From VRUE01 sp963747765 (GTDB lineage Bacteria > Actinomycetota > Thermoleophilia > Solirubrobacterales > 70-9): a DNA stretch of 64,000 bases. The position numbers and the translations under genes were made by a program. This document shows positions 7,427 to 15,234 of this stretch, piece by piece (the stretch's first letter is position 1; each line of letters starts with the position of its first letter). The stretch lies in the NCBI GenBank assembly GCA_963747765.1, contig CAVVGH010000006.1, positions 124,001 to 188,000 of the forward strand. The letters run 5' to 3'. The notes under the pieces are model-generated. The model was given only the letters and a program-made list of their open reading frames with translations, ran no database searches and was not told the DNA's origin.

Positions 7427-8793
7427 AGGTCCACCCGCCTCGCCAGACCAATCGGGACAAGGGCCAGCAGGCCGAGCAGGGCACCGAGCCCAAACGAGGG
7501 ACTGAACGCATGGGTGGCTCCGCGGTCGAGCTGGTCCTGAAGTTCGCTGCGCAGCTGAAGCACCGCATAACGATCGGCTGGGTTGTCCGGCAGCGGTTCG
7601 AATGCGGGTCCAATCGTCGGGACCTTGCCCCGCTCGCCTTCCATGCGCTGGTTGATGCGCTGAGAGAGCTGCAGCTTGAGCAGCGGACTGACACGCGAAT
7701 CGAGCACCACCGCGGTGCCGGCGTCAACCGCGTCGCGGCGCTGCTGGGCGATGTCGGACGTGAACAGAGGAGTCAACGCGATCAACCCAACGGCCACGCC
7801 GGCATGGCGGGCCGAGATCGTCCACCCGCCGTGGATCGCCTGCGGCGCACGCCCGCTGAGCGCCGTTTCAGTCAGCGCGGAAAGGACAAGCGAGAGGCCC
7901 ACCCCGACCAGGATCTGGGGTGGCAGAGTCAGCGCCACCTCCGCCTTGGGAAGCAGCGCCAGCCCACCGAGCCCGCCCGAGACGAGAATCGCGCCCGCCG
8001 CCGCCCGGGCGCGGGCGCTCATCTTGGAGGGCTCGATACGGGCGCCGAGCAACGCCGCGACCGGCGTGACGCTCACGACGACCGCGGCTCCGATCGGCGT
8101 CAGCCGCCAGCCCTCGATCAGCAGCAGGACGAGCAGGAAAAGCGCTGCCGCGATCGCGGCCGAAACCATCGCCAGCGCAAGGTTGGCGAGCAGATGGGGC
8201 CGCCCGGTGCCGCGCAGCTCCGTCGCCACCACACCGGTTGCCGCCTCATGCCTGGCCACCGCGAGAATCGGAACGCCGGCGACAAGCGCCAGCGGTGCCT
8301 GCACGAGAAAGATCGACTGCCAGGACACAAGCTCGGTGAGCAGTCCGCCCACCGCCGGGCCGAGCGCCGCTCCCGCCGCGCCGGCGACGGCCCAAACCGT
8401 GACCGCGCGGCGCTCCGACCCAAGCGTCGCGGGCAACAGCTCCAGCACCGCTGTCACCGCGGCAGCCCCGCCCAGCGCCTGCACGCAACGCGCGACGATC
8501 AGGGTGCTCAATGCTGACGCAAGACCGCAGGCAATGCCCGCACCCGCGAATATCGCCAGGCCAACCGCCGCGGCCCTACCGGGCCCGACGCGGCGAGCAA
8601 CGTGCGCCGCGGGCACGGCAAACAGCGCCATCACGAGGTTGAATGAGACCAGCACCCACGTGACCCCTGCGACGCTCGTGTCCAGCTCGCGGTAGATCTG
8701 TGGCAGGGCCAGGACAACGATCGAAGAATCGGCGAGCACCAGGCCAACCGCCAGCGTCAGGGCTGCAACACGGGGTCGCGGGGCGGCACTCAA
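7423..8793 (-). CDS. MFS transporter (DHA2/drug-efflux-like)
   Basis: A 456-residue integral membrane protein with the major facilitator pattern. The first helix carries LADSSIVVLALPQIYREL, a hallmark of the 14-helix DHA2 group (LDxTIVNVALP-like), and motif A-like basic residues follow in HVARRVGPGRAA. Helix 5 has AGAAGAALGPAVGGLL (motif C, the antiporter signature). A large extracytoplasmic loop (~residues 345-420, QRRDAVDAG to LRSELQDQLDRG) precedes the last helix, which is unusual in length. The substrate is unknown. Both ends overlap neighbours by 4 bases, so it belongs to the coaE-side operon. Confidence 0.85.
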   Translation of the reverse strand: MSAAPRPRVAALTLAVGLVLADSSIVVLALPQIYRELDTSVAGVTWVLVSFNLVMALFAVPAAHVARRVGPGRAAAVGLAIFAGAGIACGLASALSTLIVARCVQALGGAAAVTAVLELLPATLGSERRAVTVWAVAGAAGAALGPAVGGLLTELVSWQSIFLVQAPLALVAGVPILAVARHEAATGVVATELRGTGRPHLLANLALAMVSAAIAAALFLLVLLLIEGWRLTPIGAAVVVSVTPVAALLGARIEPSKMSARARAAAGAILVSGGLGGLALLPKAEVALTLPPQILVGVGLSLVLSALTETALSGRAPQAIHGGWTISARHAGVAVGLIALTPLFTSDIAQQRRDAVDAGTAVVLDSRVSPLLKLQLSQRINQRMEGERGKVPTIGPAFEPLPDNPADRYAVLQLRSELQDQLDRGATHAFSPSFGLGALLGLLALVPIGLARRVDL

Positions 8794-9359
8794 TAGCCCA
8801 GCTCCTGCGCGTATTCGTGCCGGTAGGCGCGACGCTTGTCGAGGACCTCGGCGACGTAGCCGCGGGTCTCGTCGAGTGGGATCTCCCCCAGGGTCAGCGT
8901 GGACCCTCCCCAGCTGTCCACCTGCGTCGGCCCGGCGTTGTAGGCGGCAAGCGCGGCCACCGTGTTGTCGTGGTAGCGATCGAGCAGCTCCCGCAGGTAG
9001 AAGGTTCCGTAGCGGATGTTGATGTCGGGGTCCGCAAGGTCGACGATCCTGAATGTCGTGCCGCCGCTGAGCTTCTCGATCTCGCCGGCGGTGGCCGGCG
9101 TGACCTGCATCAATCCCCGCGCTCCGGCGTGCGAGGTCTGGTCGCGGAAGCGCGACTCAGCGTAGATGACCGCGGCGATCAGCGATGCGTCGACGCCCTT
9201 TTCGCTTGCCTGCTGGCGGATGATGTCCTCATGGCGCAGGGGCAGGGACAGCTCCTGAAGCACATCGCGAAATTTGCCCGTCAAGCCGAACGCCACAAGC
9301 CCGGCGGCGACGATCGCGACGGCCGCGAGCAGTAACCGCCGCCGCCTCCCTCGCTTCAT
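8790..9359 (-). CDS. Soluble lytic transglycosylase (SLT domain)
   Basis: A 189-residue protein with a signal anchor (residues ~6-28) after a very basic start, then an SLT (GH23) domain that cleaves peptidoglycan glycan strands. The catalytic glutamate is E68 in YAESRF. GARGLMQVTPATAGEI and YNAGPTQVDSWGG are the other family motifs. It acts outside the membrane in wall turnover. It overlaps coaE upstream and the MFS gene downstream by 4 bases each, so all are likely on one transcript. Confidence 0.92.
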   Translation of the reverse strand: MKRGRRRRLLLAAVAIVAAGLVAFGLTGKFRDVLQELSLPLRHEDIIRQQASEKGVDASLIAAVIYAESRFRDQTSHAGARGLMQVTPATAGEIEKLSGGTTFRIVDLADPDINIRYGTFYLRELLDRYHDNTVAALAAYNAGPTQVDSWGGSTLTLGEIPLDETRGYVAEVLDKRRAYRHEYAQELGY

Positions 9360-9940
9360 TGCAGCAGCTTGCCGATGAGGGTGGACAGCTTCCCCTCGAG
9401 ATCCTCGAGGCCGCCGTCGTTCTCGATCACGTGCTCTGCACGAGATGCCTTCTCCGCCTGGGCGAGCTGGCGCGCCTCCCGCTCGTCGACAAGCGAGTGC
9501 CCGCGTGCCTCCGCGCGTGCACGGCGCATCTCGTCGGGAGTGACGACGGCGACGGTGCTGTCGAACACACCGTCCATCCCGGACTCGAACAACAGGGGAA
9601 CCTCGACCACGCCGATCCGAGTCCCCTCCGGAAGCGAGGCGATCCAGTCGCCGATTCGCTCACCGACGAGCGGGTGGATCTGCGACTCCAGCCAGCTCAG
9701 CTCGTCTGGGTCGGCGAAGACGATCTCTCCGACCTGCTGGCGATCGATGCTCCCGCTGGGGGCAACCGCGGGGCCCCATCGCTCGACCAACCGGCCCCGC
9801 AAGGGCTCGGCGTCCAGCAGTTCATGAACAACCGCGTCGCTGGAGATCGTTGCCGCCCCGAGTCGCTCGAAGGCGGCCAGCGCCTCGGACTTCCCCGCCG
9901 CGATGCCACCGGTGAGGCCGATCGTCAACGGCCGCGCCAT
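9356..9940 (-). CDS. coaE: Dephospho-CoA kinase
   Basis: CoaE phosphorylates the 3'-hydroxyl of dephospho-CoA with ATP, the last step of coenzyme A synthesis in the cytoplasm. The P-loop is GGIAAGKS at residues 11-18, followed by the substrate segment SSDAVVHELL. The LID and core motifs EVPLLFESGMD and RAEARGHS are present. At 194 residues it is the usual length. It follows rpsA by 8 bases, a neighbourhood also seen in other actinobacteria. Confidence 0.95.
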   Translation of the reverse strand: MARPLTIGLTGGIAAGKSEALAAFERLGAATISSDAVVHELLDAEPLRGRLVERWGPAVAPSGSIDRQQVGEIVFADPDELSWLESQIHPLVGERIGDWIASLPEGTRIGVVEVPLLFESGMDGVFDSTVAVVTPDEMRRARAEARGHSLVDEREARQLAQAEKASRAEHVIENDGGLEDLEGKLSTLIGKLLQ

Positions 9941-9948
9941 GGGAAGAC

Positions 9949-11508
9949 TTAGCTCTCTGCAGGCGCCTCGGGCGGCTCGGCCCCGGACTCCTCGGAGCCC
10001 TCGGCCTCTGCAGCCTCATCCTCGGCGGCGGACTCCTCCGCCACCGGCTCCTCGGTCGGTGCCTCCGCCACCGGCTCCTCAGCCACGGGCTCCTCAGGTG
10101 CGGCCTCTTCGGCCTCAGGCTCGTCGGCAGGGGCCTCCTCCGGCGTCTCCTCCGCGGTTGGCGCGGAGGTTGTCTCCGCTGCGGGCTCTTCGGCCTCAGG
10201 CTCGTCGGCGGGGGCCTCCTCGGGGACCTCATCCACGGCTGGCACGGAGCTCGGCTCCTCATCCTCGGCGGCAGGGCCCGCGGTGGCCTCGCCGCCCTCC
10301 TCAGGTGCGGTCTCCGCCTGCTGAGCGGACTCAGCTGCATCTTGAAGCTGCTCGCTGAGGTTCTGCATCGGCATGTTCTGGCCCTCAACCCGCTTGATAC
10401 TGAGCGAGAGGCGACGGCGCTCCTCGTCGATCTCGAGGATCTTGACGTTCAGGCTGGCGCCCGGCTCGACCACCTCGCTCGGGCTCTCGACGTGGTGATC
10501 GGCCAGCTCCGAGATGTGGACCAGGCCCTCGACCCCCGGGAGAATCTCGACGAAGGCGCCGAAGGCGACGACCTTGGTCACCGCTCCCTCCAGCACGTCA
10601 CCCGGCCGGTGGGTGCTGATCACCCGCTGCCAGGGGTCTTCCTGGGTCTGCTTGAGGCCAAGCGAGATGCGCTGGCGGTCGCGATCGATGTCGAGCACCT
10701 TGATCCTCACCGTGTCGCCGATCGAGACCACCTCGGACGGATGGTTCACGTGACTCCATGAAAGCTCTGAGATGTGGATCAGACCGTCGATCCCGTCGAG
10801 ATCGACGAAGGCCCCGAAGTCCACGATGTTGGAGATCCGGCCCTCGACAACCTGGCCCGGCTGGAGGCGCCCGAGAATCTGCTCGCGGACCTCCTTGCGC
10901 TCTTCCTCGAGCACCGCTCGGCGCGAGAGGACGACGTTGTTGCGGCTGCGATTCAGCTCGATCACTTTGCACTCGAGCTTCTGGCCCAGGAACTCGTCCA
11001 GGTTGTGCACGCGGCGGATGTCGACAAGCGAAGCCGGCAGGAAGCCGCGCACGCCCAGATCGAGGATCAGGCCGCCCTTGACGACCTCGATGACACTTCC
11101 CTCGACGGGTTCGCCCGACTCGGCTGCCGCCTCGATGCGGCGCCAGGCCTTCTCGAAGCGGGCCCGTTTCTTGGAGAGCACGAGCCTGCCCTCGCTGTCC
11201 TCCTTGGTGAGGACGAGGGCGTCGACCTCCTCGCCCAGCTCAACCTCGTCGGAGGGATCGACTGACTTGCGGATCGAGAGCTCGGTGGAGGGGATGACGC
11301 CCTCCGACTTGTAGCCGATGTCGACCAGGACCTCGTCTTTGTCGATCCGCACGACCTTGCCCTTGACCACGTCGCCCTCGTCGAAGGTGACGATTGTCGC
11401 CGCGTAGTTGGGGACGATCCGGCCGTCCACTTCCAGCAGCAGCCCGTTGGAACCCTCGACGGGCGTGCCCGCGGGCGCAGGGGGAGTCAATGTGTCGGTT
11501 CCGACCAC
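9949..11508 (-). CDS. rpsA: 30S ribosomal protein S1 with long acidic tail
   Basis: Ribosomal protein S1 binds mRNA on the 30S subunit. Four S1/OB domains are visible: about residues 43-115 (KGKVVRIDKDEVLVDIGYKSEG), 130-200 (GGLILDLGVRGFLPAS), 215-288 (VVEGRISNIVDFGAFVDL, then GLIHISELSW) and 300-372 (GAVTKVVAFGAFVEI, then GLVHISEL). After them comes an acidic, Pro/Ala-rich tail of ~140 residues built from variants of EEPVAEE and EEAPADEPEAEE. It starts with GTG (a TTG five codons later is also possible). Only ~11-29 bases separate it from the divergent FAD reductase, and there is no Shine-Dalgarno; CATTAT lies 8 bases before the GTG, so a leaderless transcript is possible. Confidence 0.95.
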   Translation of the reverse strand: MVGTDTLTPPAPAGTPVEGSNGLLLEVDGRIVPNYAATIVTFDEGDVVKGKVVRIDKDEVLVDIGYKSEGVIPSTELSIRKSVDPSDEVELGEEVDALVLTKEDSEGRLVLSKKRARFEKAWRRIEAAAESGEPVEGSVIEVVKGGLILDLGVRGFLPASLVDIRRVHNLDEFLGQKLECKVIELNRSRNNVVLSRRAVLEEERKEVREQILGRLQPGQVVEGRISNIVDFGAFVDLDGIDGLIHISELSWSHVNHPSEVVSIGDTVRIKVLDIDRDRQRISLGLKQTQEDPWQRVISTHRPGDVLEGAVTKVVAFGAFVEILPGVEGLVHISELADHHVESPSEVVEPGASLNVKILEIDEERRRLSLSIKRVEGQNMPMQNLSEQLQDAAESAQQAETAPEEGGEATAGPAAEDEEPSSVPAVDEVPEEAPADEPEAEEPAAETTSAPTAEETPEEAPADEPEAEEAAPEEPVAEEPVAEAPTEEPVAEESAAEDEAAEAEGSEESGAEPPEAPAES

Positions 11509-11519
11509 GGCGGCGAATA

Positions 11520-12770
11520 ATGGCAGAATCGTTGACGATGCCGGAGCGGGCTACAAAGCGCGGTGGTGAGCGGACCCCTCTTTCCGGGCGCTACGACGTC
11601 CTGATCTGCGGCGCGAGCTTCGCCGGGCTCGCCGTGGCGCGAGAGCTGGCGGGCTCCGGCGCCTCGGTCATCGTCCTCGACCGCTACGAGATCGGCGAGC
11701 GTCAGACCTCGGCCTGCGGCATCCCAACATCGTGGCTGCGCGCAATGGGCCTGATGGCCTCCGAGCGCCAGCGCTTCGACTCGCTGCTGGTCCACACGCC
11801 CCACGGCAGCACCCGCTTTCCCCTGCCCTGGAGCTTCTCGACCTTCGACTACCGCGAGCTGTGCGAGCTGCTCTGGCGCGACTGCGACGCCAGCTTCGAG
11901 ACGGCGAAGGTGAACGGACGCGCCGCACCGGCCAAGGGCAGCGGCGACATCGGGGTCGAAACCGACCGCGGTGTCCTCTCCGCCCCGCTCGTCGTCGACG
12001 CGCTCGGCTGGCGCCGGGTGCTCGATCCGGGCGACCGCTATCAACCCCCCGCAGCGCCGCTCTCGCGTGGATTGGAGGTGCACCCCCACGGCCGCAGCGA
12101 AGACATGGAGGTGTGGATCGACCGCCGCTACGTCCCCGCCGGCTACGGCTGGTCCTTCCCCGCCGACGATGAGCTGCGAATCGGGATCGGCTCGTTCGAT
12201 CCGCGCTTTCACGTTCGCAGGACGACCCAGTTGCTGACTGACGACTTGAACCGCGAGCGATCCGGCTCCGACCTGAACGGTGAGCCCCACGAGTACCAGG
12301 GCAACTGGATCCCCCACAAGATCCGCCGCGCCAGCGAGGCGGGCGTGTTCTTCGTCGGCGACTCGGCTGGACATTGCCTACCGCTCACCGCCGAGGGGAT
12401 AAGAACCGCCCTCTACTTCGGGATCGCACTGGGGCGGGAGCTGCGCGGAGTCGTCGAGGGCCGGCAGGGTCGCGAGCAGGCCGCCAGGCGCTACGCGGCG
12501 TTTCACGATCGCCACGAGTGGAAGTTCCGCTGGATGCTGCGCGTCCAGAAGCTGATTCCCAGGATCCCGCCGCGGCTGCTTGGCCCGATGATCCGCCTGC
12601 TTGGCGCGCAGCGAATCGTCAACTGGTCCTTCGGCCACTACCTGAACATCGCGCCGCCGGAGCTGGCCCCCGGCTCACCTGACGACGAGCAGGGTGCCGA
12701 CCAGCAGCAGCACGACGCCGACGATGCGCTCGGGGCTGAGCGGGATCTGATCGAGGCCGAACAGGCCTAG
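11520..12770 (+). CDS. FAD-dependent oxidoreductase (geranylgeranyl reductase-like)
   Basis: A flavoprotein of the p-hydroxybenzoate hydroxylase/geranylgeranyl reductase fold. The N-terminal Rossmann motif is DVLICGASFAGLAVARELAGSG, followed by VIVLDRYEIGERQTSACGIP; the second FAD motif is FFVGDSAGHCLPLTAEGI. Related proteins reduce isoprenoid double bonds or halogenate or oxidise aromatic substrates; the substrate here is not evident. The ATG at 11520 leaves 11 bases to rpsA; an ATG at 11538 is also possible. The last ~32 residues are low-complexity and lie antisense to the end of the convergent DMT transporter gene (96-bp overlap). Confidence 0.85.
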   Translation: MAESLTMPERATKRGGERTPLSGRYDVLICGASFAGLAVARELAGSGASVIVLDRYEIGERQTSACGIPTSWLRAMGLMASERQRFDSLLVHTPHGSTRFPLPWSFSTFDYRELCELLWRDCDASFETAKVNGRAAPAKGSGDIGVETDRGVLSAPLVVDALGWRRVLDPGDRYQPPAAPLSRGLEVHPHGRSEDMEVWIDRRYVPAGYGWSFPADDELRIGIGSFDPRFHVRRTTQLLTDDLNRERSGSDLNGEPHEYQGNWIPHKIRRASEAGVFFVGDSAGHCLPLTAEGIRTALYFGIALGRELRGVVEGRQGREQAARRYAAFHDRHEWKFRWMLRVQKLIPRIPPRLLGPMIRLLGAQRIVNWSFGHYLNIAPPELAPGSPDDEQGADQQQHDADDALGAERDLIEAEQA

Positions 12771-13115
12771 GCGATCGATTGCCACCGCGGCGCTGAGCTG
12801 ACCGGCGACGGTCACCGCAGCGACACCGCCCGCGCCAATCGCCGAGACGGCGATCAGGGCGTTGGCGACGTAGGCCGCGCCGAGCAGCCCGCCCAGCAGG
12901 TAGTACCAGCTGACGTCGAACGTCGATTGCAGGCCCCCGACCCGGCCGCTGAGCACGACGATCGCCGCCAGGGCAAGCGTGCCGACCGTAAACGAGACGA
13001 GCGCGGCGGGCAGGCTTCCGGTCGCCCTGCCAAGTCCCGCGTTGATCGGCGCCTGCAGCGCGATCAACCCCCCGGCGACCGCGGTCAGCAGAACCGCCAG
13101 GCCTTTAGAGTCCAT
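12675..13115 (-). CDS. DMT-superfamily transporter, DUF606/YdcZ family
   Basis: A 146-residue hydrophobic protein with five predicted membrane helices. It begins LAVLLTAVAGGLIALQAPIN, a DUF606/YdcZ signature, and continues LPAALVSFTVGTLALA, then YYLLGGLLGAAYV, then GQLSAAVAIDRLGLFG. Family members form small homo- or heterodimeric permeases with unknown substrates. The ATG at 13115 is preferred over a TTG at 13127. Its 3' end overlaps the convergent FAD reductase by 96 bp. Confidence 0.85.
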   Translation of the reverse strand: MDSKGLAVLLTAVAGGLIALQAPINAGLGRATGSLPAALVSFTVGTLALAAIVVLSGRVGGLQSTFDVSWYYLLGGLLGAAYVANALIAVSAIGAGGVAAVTVAGQLSAAVAIDRLGLFGLDQIPLSPERIVGVVLLLVGTLLVVR

Positions 13116-13235
13116 CGAGGGACTCAACCGGGTTCGTGATTTTCGCCGCGCGTGTGTGTTGCATCGACGTCAGCTCAGGGCGTTTGAACCGCCCCGCTGT
13201 CATATCAGTAACTCGAAGCGACCATCGCATCGAAT

Positions 13236-14540
13236 ATGCCACCCCCAGCAGAGGGATTCGCCTCGCGCCTCATTATCCGCCCGGCGCTGCGCACGCAGCC
13301 CGACCCGCGGCTGGTGTCGCTCGTCCGCGAAGGCTACGAGACCGCCTTCGAGGAGATCGTCCGCCGCTACGGCAGGCCACTGATCCGCTACGCGGCAACC
13401 ATCGTGGGGGGAAGGTCTGAGGACGTCACGCAGGACGCCTTCTCAAAGGCCCTGATCGCCCTGCGTCGCGACGGGTCCGAGATCGAGTTGAGACCCTGGC
13501 TCTTCCGGATAGTCCGCAACACGGCGCTCAACGACCTCCGCGACAGCCCACCCTCGCCGGAGATCCTGGCCGAGGCGATCGCAGGAGGCCGCGATCCCAC
13601 GCAGGAGCTCGAACAGCGGGAGGCTCTCGCGGACCTGATCGGACGGCTCCATGCCCTGCCCGAGCCGCAGCGCGCCGCGATCGTGATGCGCGAGCTGGAG
13701 GGCCTTGGCCACGACGAGATAGCCGCGGCGCTCGGCCTGAGCGGCGGCGCGGCGCGGCAGGCTATCTACCGGGCGCGGCAGGCGCTGCGCGGCGGTCTGG
13801 GAGCGATGGTGCCGCTGCCGCTGCTCAGAGCGTTGCTGGCCGGCGGCGGCGCGGGAACCGTCGAAGCAGCGGCCGGGGCAGGAGGCGCAGCGGGAGCCGG
13901 GGTCGCATTGAAGGCCACGGCGGCAACCGTGCTGGTAGCCGGCGCACTGGGCACCGGAGTTGCCCTCGAGCACGGGCGTCACGCACGCGCAACCGAGTCG
14001 GGAGCGCAGGTGGTCCAAAGCGATGCCGGGCACGCCAGCCCCGGCGCGCCTCTGTCTTCGGCCCCCGCATCGCAGCCGGTCGGCGGCAGCGAGGGGCAGC
14101 GCGACGGCTCTGGCAGCGGCCACAGCTCGGTCGAGGATGGGACGGGACACGATCGGGGCAGGAACGAAACGGAGCCGGCGGACGACCATCGCGGATCGAG
14201 TGGATCGTCTGAGCGCGAAGCTGGCGAACGGTCACGCTCCGGCGAGGGAGGCGGTCAGAGCCGCTCCAGCCAGCCGGACTCCTCCGGTCAATCCGGTCAT
14301 GGCGGCAATGACCTGACACAGGACTCGGGTTCGGCGGGGGGCTCCTCGGGGCCAGGTGGCGATTCCGAACCGGAGGGCGACACCGGATCGAACGCCGGCC
14401 CCGGCTCCGAAGGGGACAGCTCGCAAAGCAGCGGCGATTCGGGCTCGGGGGAGTCGGGAGCGAGCGAACCGGACTCGGGTGGATCGAGTGATTCTCACGG
14501 CAGCGGCGGGTTGACTGAACAGACAACCCCCGAACCGTAG
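13236..14540 (+). CDS. ECF sigma factor fused to a membrane helix and Ser/Gly-rich outer tail
   Basis: Residues ~26-105 form sigma-70 region 2 (YETAFEEIVRRYGRPLIRYA, then DVTQDAFSKALIAL, then RPWLFRIVRN) and ~136-186 form region 4 (LPEPQRAAIVMRELEG, then HDEIAAALGLS). A hydrophobic stretch at ~205-245 (LKATAATVLVAGALGTGVAL) follows, then ~190 residues of Ser, Gly, Asp and Glu-rich sequence that would lie outside the membrane. So the sigma factor appears tethered to the membrane, with no separate anti-sigma factor gene next to it. Release or signalling through the tail is inference. The next gene starts 10 bases on and shares the same S/G/E/D composition, so they probably form one operon. Confidence 0.85.
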   Translation: MPPPAEGFASRLIIRPALRTQPDPRLVSLVREGYETAFEEIVRRYGRPLIRYAATIVGGRSEDVTQDAFSKALIALRRDGSEIELRPWLFRIVRNTALNDLRDSPPSPEILAEAIAGGRDPTQELEQREALADLIGRLHALPEPQRAAIVMRELEGLGHDEIAAALGLSGGAARQAIYRARQALRGGLGAMVPLPLLRALLAGGGAGTVEAAAGAGGAAGAGVALKATAATVLVAGALGTGVALEHGRHARATESGAQVVQSDAGHASPGAPLSSAPASQPVGGSEGQRDGSGSGHSSVEDGTGHDRGRNETEPADDHRGSSGSSEREAGERSRSGEGGGQSRSSQPDSSGQSGHGGNDLTQDSGSAGGSSGPGGDSEPEGDTGSNAGPGSEGDSSQSSGDSGSGESGASEPDSGGSSDSHGSGGLTEQTTPEP

Positions 14541-14550
14541 GAGGGTACGG

Positions 14551-15231
14551 ATGAACCGCATGCACTGTTCCAGGGCCTTTCTGCTCGCCGTGCTCGGCGC
14601 GCTGGCGATGCTGGCGCTGCCCGGGCTCGCTGCGGCGAAGCACAGGGACCGCAATCACGACGGAATTCCCGATCGCTGGGAGAAGCGCCACCACCTCTCG
14701 CTGAACGTCAAGCAGACCCGGCGCGATCAGGACGGCGACCATCTGGGCAACCGGCAGGAGTTCCTGGCGGGTACCAACCCGCGCGACCGCGACAGCGATG
14801 ACGACGGGATCGGGGACGGTCAGGAGAACGCCGGCAGGATCCAGTCCTTCGATGCCGGAACCGGGCAGCTCGTCATCGCCCTCTTCGGCGGCGAAACCGC
14901 CAGCGGACTGGTCACCGAAGAAACTGAGATCGAGTGCGAGGGCGACCAGGGCGCAACCGCATCGCATTCGAGCGATGGGTCGACCGAAGACCGCAGCGAC
15001 AGCTCGGGCGAGGACCAGAGTGGCGAAGAGACCTCCGATGACCATGGCGAAGACAACTCCGGCCCGGGATCGACAAGCGCCGGCCCAACGCCTGGCGACG
15101 ACGAGGGCGACCAGGCAGGCGAGGGCAACTGCACGACCGCGGACCTCATCGAAGGGACGATCGTCAAGGAGGCCGAGCTGGGGCTCGAGAACGGAGCGGC
15201 GACCTTCGGGGAGATCGAGCTGGCGGGCTGA
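14551..15231 (+). CDS. Secreted protein with calcium-binding (TSP3-like) repeats
   Basis: A signal peptide (residues 1-28, LLAVLGALAMLALPGLAAAK) is followed by aspartate-rich motifs DRNHDGIPDRWEK, DQDGDHLGNRQEF and DRDSDDDGIGDGQEN, the pattern of thrombospondin type 3 calcium-binding repeats. Then comes a small domain (GQLVIALFGGETASGLV, then EIECEG), a Ser/Asp/Glu-rich linker, and a C-terminal piece with CTTADLIEGTIVKEAEL. The two cysteines (one before, one after the linker) could pair. It has a good Shine-Dalgarno (GAGG) 10 bases after the sigma factor stop, so it is its likely operon partner and perhaps its extracytoplasmic sensor; that role is inference. It ends 3 bases from the convergent polA. 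Confidence 0.75.
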   Translation: MNRMHCSRAFLLAVLGALAMLALPGLAAAKHRDRNHDGIPDRWEKRHHLSLNVKQTRRDQDGDHLGNRQEFLAGTNPRDRDSDDDGIGDGQENAGRIQSFDAGTGQLVIALFGGETASGLVTEETEIECEGDQGATASHSSDGSTEDRSDSSGEDQSGEETSDDHGEDNSGPGSTSAGPTPGDDEGDQAGEGNCTTADLIEGTIVKEAELGLENGAATFGEIELAG

Positions 15232-15234
15232 GCC

